A stretch of 64,000 bases of DNA, taken from positions 434,001 through 498,000 of the forward strand of contig NZ_JAGSPB010000003.1 of the NCBI RefSeq assembly GCF_019204025.1. The letters run 5' to 3'. The translations under genes were made by a program, and so were the position numbers. Numbering within the stretch: the first letter of the stretch is position 1; each line of letters starts with the position of its first letter. The notes below the pieces were generated by a model that saw only the letters and a program-made list of their open reading frames with translations, did not search any database and was not told the origin of the DNA. This document shows, one piece after another, positions 1-9,628 of this stretch. This stretch comes from Erythrobacter ani. GTDB lineage: Bacteria; Pseudomonadota; Alphaproteobacteria; Sphingomonadales; Sphingomonadaceae.

Positions 1-475
1 GTTCGATGATCTCTGCGCGGTCCTGACCGCGCTCGAAGGCATAGGTGTCGGGCAAAACAGAACCTTCTGCCGGGACAGCGATTTCTCCCGTCAACAGTTC
101 CTCTTCCATCAGTTTTTCCCAAACGAGGATTGACGGCATACCTTCGGGAATGGTGACGAACCGGCGGATCACGTCGCCGTTCTGGAACGCGGCGAGGATA
201 TCGCCCTGGTCCATTTCAGGGGTCAGCTCGAATTCGCCCGCCTGAATTGGCTCAGCGGAACCGAACAGCCGCGCGCGCAGCAGAAAGCCGTCTCCGGAGG
301 AGATCAGCCCCTCTTCTTCAAGCTTGTAGGCGACCTTTCCGAGCGAGGACCCGGCCGGGATCGTGAACGGTGTCTCTTTTTCGATCGTCGCGTCGCCAAG
401 ATACGAATTGGCGAGGATCAATCCCACCGCCGCCAGCATGAAAAGGCTCACGACGAACAGACCGAGGCGTTTCAC
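1..475 (-). CDS. mltG: Endolytic murein transglycosylase MltG (N-terminal part, runs off the window)
   Basis: The first 158 codons of a YceG/MltG-type lytic transglycosylase, which cleaves nascent peptidoglycan strands at the inner membrane. The protein begins with a short Lys/Arg stretch and one hydrophobic anchor (about residues 4-22), then a LysM-like region with phrases typical of the family (TIPAGSSLGKVA, GEFEL, VTIPEGMPS, LPDTYAFERG). The catalytic Glu region lies past the window edge. The chosen start is a GTG that begins 4 bases after the fabF stop; the acpP-fabF-mltG order fits translational coupling and is common in alphaproteobacteria. The start codon is less certain than the family. 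Confidence 0.85.
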   Translation of the reverse strand, partial: MKRLGLFVVSLFMLAAVGLILANSYLGDATIEKETPFTIPAGSSLGKVAYKLEEEGLISSGDGFLLRARLFGSAEPIQAGEFELTPEMDQGDILAAFQNGDVIRRFVTIPEGMPSILVWEKLMEEELLTGEIAVPAEGSVLPDTYAFERGQDRAEIIE

Positions 476-479
476 CGGA

Positions 480-1739
480 TCAATCGACCTTTTGCATGAT
501 CAGCGAGGCATTGGTCCCGCCAAATCCGAAACTGTTGTTGAGCACGGCGCGCACTTCGCGCTTTTTCGCCTTGAGAGGGACGAGATCGATACCTTCAGTG
601 CCGTCGTCCGGGTTGTGAAGGTTGAGTGTTGGCGGGACGATCCCGTCACGCATCGCGAGGATACAGAACACCGCCTCAACTGCGCCAGCCCCGCCGAGAA
701 GGTGGCCGATAGCCGACTTGGTCGAGCTCATGGATGCACCGCTAAGATCGTCGCCCAGCACGCGCTTGACCGCTGCGAGTTCGATCGTGTCCGCCATCGT
801 GCTGGTGCCATGCGCATTGACATAATCGATATCTCCCGGCCCCAGGCCAGCTTTTTTCAGAGCCATCCTCATTGCGAGTTCGGCACCCTTGCCCTCCGGA
901 TGAGGAGCGGTGACATGATAGGCATCTCCCGACAGGCCATAGCCAGTGACTTCGGCATAAATGGTCGCCCCGCGCGCCTTGGCTCGCTCGTATTCCTCAA
1001 GCACGACAACACCTGCGCCTTCACCCATCACGAAGCCTTCGCGGTCCTTGTCATACGGTCGGCTCGCCTCGGTCGGGCGGTCGTTGTAACCGGTGTTGAG
1101 CGCGCGCGCCTGGGCAAAACCTGCAATGCCCAGAGGGTTTACTGTGCTTTCCGCGCCGCCAGCGAGCATAACGTCGGCATCGTCCATCGCGATCATGCGC
1201 GCGGCATCACCGATCGAATGCGCGCCGGTTGAGCAAGCCGTTACGACGGCATGGTTCGGGCCCATGAACCCGTATTTGATCTGCACTTGGCCGGTGACGA
1301 GGTTGATCAAGCGGCCATGCACAAAATGCGGGCTGACACGGCCCGGGCCGCGCTCATGCAAATTGACACTTTCGATCTCGATACCCGGGAGTCCGCCAAT
1401 GCCAGCCCCAATTGAGCAGCCGGTGCGCTCCTTTTCGGCGTCGGTCATATCGGTTAGGCCCGCATCTTCCAGAGCCTGTCCAGCAGCATCAATGCCGTAG
1501 ACGATGAAGGGGTCTACCTGCCGCTGTACCTTGTGATCGACGCGTTTATCAGGATCGAACCCCCAGAGGTGATCCTTGCCCTTCACTTCGCAGGCGATCG
1601 TTGCCTTCTGCCCTTCGGGATCGAAACGCGTGATCTGCCCGGCACCGCTTTCACCAGCGATAAGATTCTGCCAACTGGTTTCGACATCACCGCCAAGAGG
1701 GGTCACCAGACCCAATCCGGTTACGACAACACGGCGCAT
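480..1739 (-). CDS. fabF: 3-oxoacyl-[acyl-carrier-protein] synthase II (KASII)
   Basis: Condenses malonyl-ACP with acyl-ACP in cytosolic type II fatty acid elongation. The 419-residue length is normal. The catalytic triad is visible: Cys169 in VVTACSTGA, His310 in VNAHGTST and His346 in IGHLLGG, with the supporting Lys341. It lies downstream of acpP on the same strand, separated by about 150 bases that contain a strong hairpin, and runs directly into mltG. The start ATG at 1739 follows a poor Shine-Dalgarno match, but the N-terminus RRVVVTGLG aligns with the family start. KASII rather than KASI by the acpP context. Confidence 0.97.
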   Translation of the reverse strand: MRRVVVTGLGLVTPLGGDVETSWQNLIAGESGAGQITRFDPEGQKATIACEVKGKDHLWGFDPDKRVDHKVQRQVDPFIVYGIDAAGQALEDAGLTDMTDAEKERTGCSIGAGIGGLPGIEIESVNLHERGPGRVSPHFVHGRLINLVTGQVQIKYGFMGPNHAVVTACSTGAHSIGDAARMIAMDDADVMLAGGAESTVNPLGIAGFAQARALNTGYNDRPTEASRPYDKDREGFVMGEGAGVVVLEEYERAKARGATIYAEVTGYGLSGDAYHVTAPHPEGKGAELAMRMALKKAGLGPGDIDYVNAHGTSTMADTIELAAVKRVLGDDLSGASMSSTKSAIGHLLGGAGAVEAVFCILAMRDGIVPPTLNLHNPDDGTEGIDLVPLKAKKREVRAVLNNSFGFGGTNASLIMQKVD

Positions 1740-1814
1740 TCAAATCTCCAATTGCATTCCGGCCAATCGCCGGTTGGGTGTCCTACGGGCAAATCGCAAT
1801 GGCCCTGAAACACT

Positions 1815-1853
1815 ACAGGCCCGGGACCCTCTGCTAAGAGGGCACGGGCCTGT
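1815..1853. other. Long intergenic hairpin between acpP and fabF
   Basis: Two arms, acaggcccg and cgggcctgt, enclose a second inner stem (ccctct/agaggg) with loop gcta, giving a near-continuous helix of about 15 base pairs. No T-run follows on either strand, so it is not a classic terminator. It may attenuate or process the acpP transcript so that ACP is made in excess of FabF. This function is inference. Confidence 0.6.
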
Positions 1854-1891
1854 CGGTCAGACGCCCGCGAATGCGGGCGAACTGAGGGCGA

Positions 1892-2128
1892 TTAGCCCTT
1901 ATGTTCTTCGATATATTTGGTGGCATCGCCGACCGTGCTGATCTTCTCAGCTGCATCGTCGGGGATTTCAACGCCGAACTCTTCTTCGAACGCCATAACC
2001 AGTTCCACGATGTCGAGGCTGTCTGCGCCAAGATCGTCGATGAAGCTTGCTTCTTGAGTTACTTTATCGCCTTCAACACCCAGGTGCTCGACGACAATTT
2101 TCTGCACGCGGTCGGCAGTATCGCTCAT
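1892..2128 (-). CDS. acpP: Acyl carrier protein
   Basis: Carries acyl intermediates of fatty acid and lipid A synthesis on a phosphopantetheine arm. The 78-residue acidic protein has the attachment motif GADSLD with Ser37, followed by the helix II signature [18 protein letters not shown]. The length is typical. It is the first gene of acpP-fabF-mltG. About 100 bases upstream separate it from an unrelated lipoprotein gene on the same strand, so it probably has its own promoter. Confidence 0.97.
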   Translation of the reverse strand: MSDTADRVQKIVVEHLGVEGDKVTQEASFIDDLGADSLDIVELVMAFEEEFGVEIPDDAAEKISTVGDATKYIEEHKG

Positions 2129-2230
2129 GTGTGTCCCTCTTGTATTGGGGTTAGAATATCAAAAAGTGCCCTAAAGGCCGGTTCGATAGAGCGCAAGTGT
2201 AGATCACAAAAGCCCCCGTTCCCGCGCTTT

Positions 2231-3025
2231 TCACCCGAACAGCGAACGGGCCGATGTCAGCTCGATATCGCTGCGCAGCATCAAGGCGCGCTCGATCATG
2301 TATTTATGCCATGCGCCGAAGATCACAAGGGCTTTGAGGCCTTGGCCACTGATCCTGTCGAGCGCATCCTCGATCAAATCGGTGTGCGCACGGTTGATCC
2401 GCGTCCACCCACCCGGCCCAAGATCAGGGTCGAAATAGACCTGATATGGTGTCTGCGCCCGCTGGACCAGAACGTCATATTCGGGTGTATGAATGAACTT
2501 GGGGTCTTGCCCGCTTCCATTGATCGATTGCGAATACTGTTCCCTCGCCGCCTGGTGCTCCGTCCATTGCGAAGCGCGTGCGGGGTCGTTTTCAATTCTT
2601 GTCAACGCGGCCGACCGGTTGGCGGCCAGCTCGCGCGTCCAACCGGCGGTTCCGGCGATGGTGAAGTCCATCTCGCGCGAAAGGGGGAACACGACATCGG
2701 TCAGTTCGGGAAATACCCGGGTGCGCTCTTCGGTGACCTCGCCGGTTTCGGCAAAACTCTTGCGGGCTTCCTCGATCCGGTCGGGAGGTATCTCGCTAAG
2801 GACGATATCAGGCTCGAACCTCTCCACAGCTTTGCGCAAGACCTCCAGCGAATACTGACGGCTGTCGCGGTGCGTCCCGTGGATGGCGCCGATAACGGAA
2901 ACGGATGTGAGGGTGTCCGTCGCCGCTTCATCGAAGCTGCAACTGGCAAGGGTCTGAGAGGCGGCGCTTGCCCCGGTTGCAGCGGCGAGGCTGCCGAGCA
3001 TCGCGCTGCGGCGGGTGGTTTTCAT
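2231..3025 (-). CDS. Tat- or Sec-exported lipoprotein of the TraB/ChaN-like (Tiki superfamily) type, function unknown
   Basis: A 264-residue protein beginning with a twin-arginine signal (KTTRRSAM), a hydrophobic stretch and a lipobox-like LASC, so it is probably a periplasmic lipoprotein. The body has the pattern seen in TraB/ChaN/EreA-like proteins: an early GAIHGTHRD His motif, an acidic ELVLSE-like segment (IVLSEIPPDR) and a late GAWHKYMIE His motif. Those residues often bind metal or haem in the superfamily; the assignment here is by pattern only. The start at 3025 was chosen because the signal peptide begins there; an upstream in-frame start would add 29 residues of non-signal sequence. 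Confidence 0.75.
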   Translation of the reverse strand: MKTTRRSAMLGSLAAATGASAASQTLASCSFDEAATDTLTSVSVIGAIHGTHRDSRQYSLEVLRKAVERFEPDIVLSEIPPDRIEEARKSFAETGEVTEERTRVFPELTDVVFPLSREMDFTIAGTAGWTRELAANRSAALTRIENDPARASQWTEHQAAREQYSQSINGSGQDPKFIHTPEYDVLVQRAQTPYQVYFDPDLGPGGWTRINRAHTDLIEDALDRISGQGLKALVIFGAWHKYMIERALMLRSDIELTSARSLFG

Positions 3026-3081
3026 ATCGATCCGATCGCCTTTTAGACTTCGACAAAGTGCAGTGTGCGATCCGAGGCGGC

Positions 3082-4116
3082 TTATATCAAGCCTTTGGCA
3101 GCCAGCTGCCATTCACCGCGTTTGCGGTTCTCGATGCGGCGCAGCCCAGTTTGCGGATAATTCCTGCCAGGATCGGCAATCAACGCCCGTTCATAATATG
3201 CAGCGGCTTGATCCAGCCGATCTTCTGCCTCTTCGCATAGTCCGATATTAAACAGGACCGAGACATGGCGGGGATTGCCATCCTCCAATTGCCGAAACAG
3301 CAGGCATGCGCCGAAGGGGTCGTTCTTGGTCAGGCGTAATGCTTGCTTGAAGACACGGCGATCCTGTTTGGACAGACCCTTGCGCCGCTCCAGTAGGCGC
3401 GGATCGGAACGTTTGAATTCAGGCAACAGATCGCGGCGCACACTCTCAGCATAACGCGCGGCGAGTGCACCGATCATGGCATCTGGATCGGGAGAACTGT
3501 CCCCGTCACGGCAATAAGTCTGTGCGCTCGTTAGAACCGCGCTGTCATCGTATACGCGCGTGCCATCGGCCTGTATGATCGCGACGTGGGCATCGTAAGC
3601 CACTGTCATTTCACGGCAGGGAATCTCGACCTCTTCGTGCTCAATGCATTTGTTCTCACCATCGCGGCGGATGCATTCTTCGACCGTCCTTGGCGCGGCG
3701 TGTACATCATTGATCCTTGAAAACGCCGCTCCCTGCAGCACCGCGTCAGGCGTTTCGCGGCGTCGATCGGTGACCTCGATGAAGGGCACTCCGTCGCCGC
3801 TCGTTGCGGCCGAATCAATGACGTAAATCCTGTCGCGGGCAGCGAGAGCCGCCGGGATGACCCGAAAGAACGGCGCGTCGGCAATGATCGGCTGAATCAA
3901 AAAGCCGGTCACGCTCTCCTGCAGTCCATAGCCCCAATCGCCGGCAAAAGGTTCGGCCACGAGCACCTCGATTTCGGCAGGGATATCGGCTTGGGCGCCA
4001 TAAAATCCCTCGACAGACAGAGTTTCGGCGAACGCGGGACCACCGATGACCAAGACCAAAGTTGATAGGAAAGCGCGCAACATCGCGCAAAAGCTGACTG
4101 ACGTGGAATAAGGCAT
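3082..4116 (-). CDS. Exported protein with a C-terminal TPR-like repeat, function unknown
   Basis: About 344 residues. The N-terminus has a signal peptide (hydrophobic FLSTLVLVIGGPAFA, cleavage probably after AFA). The middle region has six or more Cys (for example ECIRRDGENKCIEHEEVEIPC), suggesting periplasmic disulfides. The last 80 residues (VLFNIGLCEEAEDRLDQAAAYYERAL) look like a TPR helix pair. The start at 4116 has AGGGGT five to six bases upstream; a second ATG at 4083 would shorten the signal peptide. It lies divergent from the DUF2383 gene. No function can be assigned from sequence. Confidence 0.75.
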   Translation of the reverse strand: MPYSTSVSFCAMLRAFLSTLVLVIGGPAFAETLSVEGFYGAQADIPAEIEVLVAEPFAGDWGYGLQESVTGFLIQPIIADAPFFRVIPAALAARDRIYVIDSAATSGDGVPFIEVTDRRRETPDAVLQGAAFSRINDVHAAPRTVEECIRRDGENKCIEHEEVEIPCREMTVAYDAHVAIIQADGTRVYDDSAVLTSAQTYCRDGDSSPDPDAMIGALAARYAESVRRDLLPEFKRSDPRLLERRKGLSKQDRRVFKQALRLTKNDPFGACLLFRQLEDGNPRHVSVLFNIGLCEEAEDRLDQAAAYYERALIADPGRNYPQTGLRRIENRKRGEWQLAAKGLI

Positions 4117-4257
4117 GACGCACCCCTGCTTGCCATGTCGAACCTGTCGCGGGTCCACTTTATACCGGGTGAACGCGCGGTAAATCAAAGAGAAATCCGG
4201 TGATCTGCATCCCTGAGCACGACTCGTCGCGGCTGGTGACCGCTTCAGCGAACCATC

Positions 4258-4283
4258 GGAACAATTATGTACGATGAGCCGTT
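4258..4283 (+). promoter_or_regulatory. EcfG-type general stress response promoter
   Basis: GGAAC at 4258-4262 and CGTT at 4280-4283 are separated by exactly 17 bases, matching the alphaproteobacterial EcfG (sigma-E/T) consensus GGAAC-N16/17-CGTT. It sits 65 bases before the start of the DUF2383 gene and points at it. Confidence 0.75.
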
Positions 4284-4347
4284 AAGTCATTGAAACCGCA
4301 ATGCAAAAGGCTTGCGGATCATTGATACAAACCGATCAAGGAGATCC

Positions 4348-4791
4348 ATGACTAATACAGTCGAAATTCTGAAGAACCTTACCCAAACCACATTTGATTC
4401 TGTCGAGGGCTATCGCAAGGCCGCAGACAAGGCCGACAGCCCGACCCTGATCCAGGCTCTGGAACGCCGCGCAAGCGAACGTTCGAAGACACTGGACACG
4501 CTGAACCAAGCACTGACATTGCGCGGTGAAGACCCCATCAAATCGCCGAGTACGATGAGCCAGATGCACCAGACATGGTTGTCGATCACCGAATCGTTCT
4601 CGAACGGTAACGAAGCTGCTGCCGAGCGCGTGGAAGAAGGCGAAGATTATCTCGTCGAACAGTTCCGCGATGTGCTCGAAGATGACGGCAACGAATTTGA
4701 CAGTTCGACCCGGATGTTGATCCAGTCGGCCTACCGCGAAGTTCGCGAAGGTGAACGCTTTACCGATATGCTTGAAGAACAATTTGCATAA
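4348..4791 (+). CDS. DUF2383 / PA2169-family four-helix-bundle protein
   Basis: A 147-residue helical, acidic protein with the layout of the PA2169 family: TVEILKNLTQTTFDSVEGYRKAA at the N-terminus, a second helix with RRASERSKTLDTLNQ, and a closing helix pair. These ferritin-like bundles lack obvious iron ligands and their biochemical role is unknown. The start at 4348 is supported by AAGGAGA seven bases upstream; a longer frame starting at 4312 lacks this. An EcfG-type promoter lies just upstream, so it is very probably a general stress response gene. A stem-loop follows the stop. Confidence 0.9.
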   Translation: MTNTVEILKNLTQTTFDSVEGYRKAADKADSPTLIQALERRASERSKTLDTLNQALTLRGEDPIKSPSTMSQMHQTWLSITESFSNGNEAAAERVEEGEDYLVEQFRDVLEDDGNEFDSSTRMLIQSAYREVREGERFTDMLEEQFA

Positions 4792-4802
4792 TCGCGACGG
4801 CA

Positions 4803-4826
4803 AAGGACGCGTGGATGAGCGTCCTT
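4803..4826 (+). terminator. Stem-loop after the DUF2383 gene
   Basis: Arms aaggacgc and gcgtcctt form an 8-base-pair perfect stem with an 8-base loop, 12 bases after the stop. No T-run follows, so termination would be weak. Confidence 0.4.
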
Positions 4827-4970
4827 AGGGTGTAGAGCGCCGCAGCATTACGTTGCGCCGCGCTCCGCCCGCAACCGACACGGGATTGGCGTTGAGCACG
4901 CGAACTTATTTGGGGAGCGCTGTCTTCAGCGAAACGCGCTGCTCCGCCAAACCTCTTTCATCCCGATCTG

Positions 4971-5006
4971 GAATGCGCTCGGTCTATCGACCGGGCGCAT
5001 TCTTTG
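4971..5006 (+). terminator. Strong hairpin terminator between convergent genes
   Basis: A 14-base-pair stem (4971-4984 with 4989-5002; one G-T pair) with loop TATC is followed on the plus strand by a short T-rich tail (TTTG). It separates the DUF2383 gene from convergent aspS and could stop transcription in both directions. Confidence 0.6.
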
Positions 5007-5022
5007 TATGAAGACAGCTTAT

Positions 5023-6837
5023 CTAGCTGTCCTTCACCGCATTTTGGGCAACGATCCCATCTTTCTTCGGCGGCTCAACAGTGCGCAAGAACAGCTCGCG
5101 CAATTGTGCGGGCTCGGCCTTGCTCGGCGCGCTCATCATCAGGTCTTCGCCTTTCTGGTTCATCGGGAAGGCGATAACTTCGCGGATCGCTTCTTCGCCC
5201 GCGAGCAGCATTACAATGCGGTCGATACCAGGCGCCGAACCACCATGCGGAGGCGCGCCCAGCTTGAACGCTTCGATCATGCCGGAAAATTCGCGGTCGA
5301 CCGTTTCCTTGTCATAACCGGCGATTTGGAACGCCTTGTACATGATCTCTGGCTTGTGATTCCGGATTGCGCCCGAAGAAAGTTCATAGCCGTTGCAGAC
5401 GATGTCGTACTGCCAGGCCTTGATCTCGAGCGGGTCCATGTTCTCCAGCGCTTCCATCTCGCCTTGCGGCATGGAGAAGGGGTTGTGGCTGAAGTCGACC
5501 TTTTTTAGCTCCTCATCGTACTCGAACATCGGGAAATCGACGATCCAGCAGAACTTGAAGCAATCCGGTTCGATCAGCTCCAACTGCTCGCCGACCTGAG
5601 TGCGCGCGGCACCAGCCAGCTTGGCTGCGTCCTTTTCCTTGCCCGCTGCGAAGAACAGCCCGTCGTCGGGGCCAAGGCCGAGTTCATTGTAAAGCTCTTC
5701 CATGCGCTCCGGCCCGTGGTTCTTGGCAATAGGTCCACCAAACTCGCCTCCCTTGCGCGTGACATAACCGAGCCCGGCAAAGCCTTCGCTGCGCGCCCAA
5801 TTGTTCATGTCATCAAAGAACTTGCGGCTCTTCTCATTGGTTTTCGGAGCCGGAACCACACGCACCACGCCGCCGCCGCCTACGATCTTTTCGAAAAGGC
5901 CAAAGCCCGACTTCTCGAAATGGCTTGTCACATCACTGATGGTCAGCGGGTTACGCAGGTCCGGCTTGTCCGTACCGTATTTCAACATCGCCTCAGCATA
6001 GGGAATGCGCGGGAAGTCACCTGATGCAGTAACGGTCTTGCCGTCCGCGAATTCGGCGAATACGCCAGCAAGCACAGGCTCGAGTGCCTGGAACACGTCT
6101 TCTTGGGTGACGAAGCTCATTTCAAAATCGAGCTGGTAGAATTCGAGGCTGCGATCGGCGCGCAGGTCTTCGTCGCGGAAACATGGTGCAATCTGAAAGT
6201 ACCGGTCGAAGCCCGACACCATCAACATCTGCTTGAACATCTGCGGCGCTTGCGGGAGAGCGTAAAAATTGCCCGGATGCATGCGAGAAGGCACAAGGAA
6301 GTCGCGTGCGCCCTCTGGCGAAGATGCGGTCAGGATCGGCGTCTGAAATTCGGTAAAGCCCTGACCAATCATGCGCTGACGCAGCGAGGTGATGACCTGG
6401 CTGCGTAGCATGATGTTGCGATGCATTGTTTCGCGCCGCAAGTCGAGGAAACGGTATTTGAGGCGGATTTCCTCCGGATATTCCTGCTCGCCTGCCACTG
6501 GCATCGGAAGCTCTTCCGCCGCGCTTTGAACGGTGATCTCACGAGCAAATACTTCGATCTCGCCGGTCGGCAGGTCCTTGTTCACCGTCTCCGGTGTGCG
6601 TGCTTTCACATCGCCATCGATCGTTACGACCGATTCGGTCCGCAGCTTTTCCAGCACCGGCAATGCTGGCGAATCCTCGTCAGCGACGATCTGGGTGATG
6701 CCATAATGATCGCGCAGATCGACGAAGAGAACACCGCCATGATCGCGTTTGCGATGGACCCAGCCCGACAAACGGACGGTTTCACCGACATTTTCAGCGG
6801 AAAGCTGTGCGCAAGTGTGCGTACGATAGGCGTGCAT
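5023..6837 (-). CDS. aspS: Aspartate--tRNA ligase
   Basis: Charges tRNA-Asp (and in many alphaproteobacteria also tRNA-Asn) with aspartate in the cytosol. The 604-residue length is that of the bacterial type. Visible parts: N-terminal OB-fold anticodon domain ([18 protein letters not shown]), class II motif 2 region ([14 protein letters not shown]), the GAD insertion domain in the middle, and motif 3 ([13 protein letters not shown]) near the C-terminus. It stands alone on the minus strand with terminator-like hairpin sequence downstream. Confidence 0.97.
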   Translation of the reverse strand: MHAYRTHTCAQLSAENVGETVRLSGWVHRKRDHGGVLFVDLRDHYGITQIVADEDSPALPVLEKLRTESVVTIDGDVKARTPETVNKDLPTGEIEVFAREITVQSAAEELPMPVAGEQEYPEEIRLKYRFLDLRRETMHRNIMLRSQVITSLRQRMIGQGFTEFQTPILTASSPEGARDFLVPSRMHPGNFYALPQAPQMFKQMLMVSGFDRYFQIAPCFRDEDLRADRSLEFYQLDFEMSFVTQEDVFQALEPVLAGVFAEFADGKTVTASGDFPRIPYAEAMLKYGTDKPDLRNPLTISDVTSHFEKSGFGLFEKIVGGGGVVRVVPAPKTNEKSRKFFDDMNNWARSEGFAGLGYVTRKGGEFGGPIAKNHGPERMEELYNELGLGPDDGLFFAAGKEKDAAKLAGAARTQVGEQLELIEPDCFKFCWIVDFPMFEYDEELKKVDFSHNPFSMPQGEMEALENMDPLEIKAWQYDIVCNGYELSSGAIRNHKPEIMYKAFQIAGYDKETVDREFSGMIEAFKLGAPPHGGSAPGIDRIVMLLAGEEAIREVIAFPMNQKGEDLMMSAPSKAEPAQLRELFLRTVEPPKKDGIVAQNAVKDS

Positions 6838-7029
6838 CTAAACTCTTGTCCTGTTTGAGCGTATGGCGCTAAAGGCGCGCCAGCATTTTGCGGGCTTCCG
6901 AAAGCCTCGCGGATATGGGCGCGCTAACAGGGCATGACCCGCACTTTGTCAAGACGGCAAGGTGCACCGTAGCAAGCCTCTGGGACACTACCCGAGAGCG
7001 GTACTCCGCTCAAAACAACAAGAAGACAA

Positions 7030-8232
7030 ATGAAAATACACGAACTGATCACCACCACCAAAGCTCTCACTGACTTGTGTGAGCGTCTCTCCCAATCAGA
7101 ATTCGTTGCGGTGGACACAGAGTTCATGCGCGAAAACACGTACTGGCCTGAACTCTGCCTCGTGCAGATTGCCAATACGGAAGAAGCGGCGGCCATCGAT
7201 CCGCTAGCCGAGGGTATCGACCTCACGCCCCTGCTGGATCTGATGTGCGAGAACGAAGATGTGCTCAAGGTCTTTCACGCGGGCGGTCAGGATGTGGAAA
7301 TCATCGTCAACCTGACGGGCAAGACCCCCTTCCCGATCTTCGACACACAGATCGCGATGATGGCGATCAGCCAGTCCGAACAGATCGGTTATGCGAACCT
7401 CGTGGACACTTGGCTCAACATCACCATCGATAAAGGCGCGCGCTTCACCGATTGGAGCCGCCGCCCGCTAACCGACCGACAGATCGAATACGCCATCGGC
7501 GATGTGACTCACCTGTCCGAGATTTTTCCGAAGATCCTCAACAAGCTGATCAAGACAGATCGTGGGAATTGGCTCAATGCGGAGATGGAAAAGCTGGCGG
7601 ACGCGAGCAATTATATCATAAATCCGGATACCTCTTGGAAGCGCATCCGGTCCCAAGGCCGCAATCCTCAGGTGCTGGGCCGGCTGAAATCGCTGGCCGC
7701 CTGGCGCGAGGGCGAAGCGCAGCACAAGAACATCCCACGCGGCCGGATCATGCGCGATGAAACGCTTGCCGACATCGCCAGCCATCCGCCAAAGAAGCAG
7801 GCGGATCTGGCCAAGGTGCGCGGACTTTCCGCCGCTTGGCGCGACAACGATATTGGCAAGCGGCTGATGCGGGTAATCGCCGATGCGGAACCGCTGCCGA
7901 AAAATGAAATGCCGGCGAAAATGAAACGCGGTGCCCCGCTGGGAAAAGAGGGCGCGCTGGTGGCTGACCTGCTCAAGCTGCTTCTAAAAATCCGGGCACG
8001 CGAAATCGACGTCGCCACACGTTTGCTGACGCGAGCAGACGAGATGGAAGCGCTCGCGGCCGGTGTTCGCGATCTCAAAGTGCTTGAGGGATGGCGCTAC
8101 GACGTGTTCGGCAAGGACGCGCTTCAACTGGTCGAAGGCAAGCTGGCCTTCGCAGTAGAAGGCGGCAGGCTCAAAATGACTCATATCGACGACATGCAGG
8201 CCAGCATGGAAGAAGCGTTGGCTGCAGAATGA
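7030..8232 (+). CDS. rnd: Ribonuclease D
   Basis: A 3'-to-5' exoribonuclease that trims tRNA precursors and other structured RNAs. The 400-residue protein has the DEDDy exonuclease fold: Asp29 and Glu31 in VAVDTEFMRE, later FHAGGQDVE and YAIGDVTHL, then a helical HRDC domain (residues about 210-290). The start at 7030 is an ATG preceded by AAGAAGAC. The stop is followed after 18 bases by oxyR, so the two may be co-transcribed. Confidence 0.95.
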   Translation: MKIHELITTTKALTDLCERLSQSEFVAVDTEFMRENTYWPELCLVQIANTEEAAAIDPLAEGIDLTPLLDLMCENEDVLKVFHAGGQDVEIIVNLTGKTPFPIFDTQIAMMAISQSEQIGYANLVDTWLNITIDKGARFTDWSRRPLTDRQIEYAIGDVTHLSEIFPKILNKLIKTDRGNWLNAEMEKLADASNYIINPDTSWKRIRSQGRNPQVLGRLKSLAAWREGEAQHKNIPRGRIMRDETLADIASHPPKKQADLAKVRGLSAAWRDNDIGKRLMRVIADAEPLPKNEMPAKMKRGAPLGKEGALVADLLKLLLKIRAREIDVATRLLTRADEMEALAAGVRDLKVLEGWRYDVFGKDALQLVEGKLAFAVEGGRLKMTHIDDMQASMEEALAAE

Positions 8233-8250
8233 TTGGGGCGGCGAAGTAGT

Positions 8251-9147
8251 TTGAGCACGTATCTGCCCACGATCAAGCAGCTGCAGTATCTTGTCGCTTT
8301 GCACGAGCACGGTCATTTCGGTCGCGCCGCCGACGCAAGCTTCGTGTCTCAATCGACGCTTTCGTCCGGCATACGCGAGCTTGAATCGCTTCTAGGAGTG
8401 ACGCTTGTCGAGCGTAGTCGGCGGGTTGTCCGCTTTACGGCTCTGGGGGAGCAGGTGGTGGCCAAAGCGAACCGATTGCTGCGCGAAGCCGAAGAGCTGT
8501 CTGATCTGGTTCAGGCCTCGGGTAAACCATTGTCCGGCCAGCTGCGAATGAGCGTGATCCCGACAATAGCACCGTTCATGATCCCGCGTATCCTGCCCCG
8601 GCTCAGAAAAGAACGACCCGACCTCCAATTGATGTTGCGCGAAGAAACGAGCCAGGACGCGATTGAATCGCTCCAGCATGGCCGCGTAGACTGCGTGTTA
8701 CTGGCCCTTCCCTTCGACACGGGTGATGTCGAGGTTGAACATATTTCCGATGACCGGCTCTATGTCGCTTTTCCGAAAGACGATCCCCGCGATCCACCGG
8801 CCCAGATTCCGCCTGACATGATCGACCAGGGACGATTGCTGCTGCTGGAAGACGGACATTGCTTGCGCGACCATGCACTTGCCGCATGCAATCGCAGCGA
8901 ATTGCGCGGAAGCGCGTCGATGATCGGAACCAGCCTGCATACGCTGGTTCAAATGGTCAATAATGATCTGGGACTGACAATGCTGCCGGAAATGGCGATC
9001 GAGGCGGGCATCTTGAACGGCACCGATGTTGTCGCGCGCCCGGTCGAAGGCGACACCGCTAAGCGCGAGATCGTATTGGTCTGGCGGAAGAATTCCCCGC
9101 GCGAGGCCGACTTCAAACTGCTCGCAGAGGAACTGCGCGCAGGCTAG
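8251..9147 (+). CDS. oxyR: Hydrogen peroxide-sensing LysR regulator OxyR
   Basis: A LysR-type activator of peroxide defence. The N-terminal winged helix (QLQYLVALHEHGHFGRAADA) is followed by the effector domain with two Cys spaced nine residues apart, Cys204 and Cys213 in DGHCLRDHALAACN, which match the redox pair Cys199/Cys208 of E. coli OxyR. TTG at 8251 is taken as start because STYLPTIKQLQYL is the usual N-terminus and GGGGCGG lies about 10 bases upstream; an earlier TTG at 8233 adds six residues. It follows rnd and overlaps the convergent small membrane protein gene by four bases. Confidence 0.9.
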   Translation: MSTYLPTIKQLQYLVALHEHGHFGRAADASFVSQSTLSSGIRELESLLGVTLVERSRRVVRFTALGEQVVAKANRLLREAEELSDLVQASGKPLSGQLRMSVIPTIAPFMIPRILPRLRKERPDLQLMLREETSQDAIESLQHGRVDCVLLALPFDTGDVEVEHISDDRLYVAFPKDDPRDPPAQIPPDMIDQGRLLLLEDGHCLRDHALAACNRSELRGSASMIGTSLHTLVQMVNNDLGLTMLPEMAIEAGILNGTDVVARPVEGDTAKREIVLVWRKNSPREADFKLLAEELRAG

Positions 9148-9401
9148 GCTGGCTGGGCCGCAGCTTTGCGTTGCACATACGCATCAAGCTTTTTGGCGGC
9201 AAGAAGCGGCACGATCACCGAGAGCGCTATGCCCGCAAGCGTGCTGAAACCGACCCATAGCGCTACGAGCGATCCGCCGGATTGAACCATCGCATAAAGC
9301 ACCGGCACGGCCAGAATAATGCCGCGAACTTCGTTGAGGACCAGCGCGACTGCGCCCATCTTTAAAAAGGCGCTGAGGAATGTGGGAAGTGAAAAGCTCA
9401 T
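9144..9401 (-). CDS. Small inner-membrane protein, unknown function
   Basis: An 85-residue protein with two predicted membrane helices (FLKMGAVALVLNEVRGIILAV-type segment followed by LVALWVGFSTLAGIALSVIVPLL) and a basic C-terminus. The ATG at 9401 has AGGTGAG about six bases upstream; a GTG at 9410 is an alternative. Convergent with oxyR, with a four-base overlap of the stops. The family was not recognised. Confidence 0.65.
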   Translation of the reverse strand: MSFSLPTFLSAFLKMGAVALVLNEVRGIILAVPVLYAMVQSGGSLVALWVGFSTLAGIALSVIVPLLAAKKLDAYVQRKAAAQPA

Positions 9402-9628
9402 ATTTCTCACCTAACTCCGAAGAGTTTAGAGAGAGTTGACGACGTCTCGTAATGTTCTTGCGTAGGCGCGCGATCATTCATTTTACATTCCGGGAATTCC
9501 AGCATCGGTTATGTCTAACCAATTAGTGCTGAACCCCCGGAAAGGTTTCACCCCGTCCGCGAAAGATTAGTGATGTCGCGCCGAGTTGAAGCTTTATCGC
9601 GTTGCGCTGAGACTCATCTACGGCCGCT

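Noticed and set aside
1901..3046. 381-residue plus-strand open frame opposite acpP and the lipoprotein gene
   Set aside because: It runs antisense to two well-supported genes and has no domain or ribosome site.
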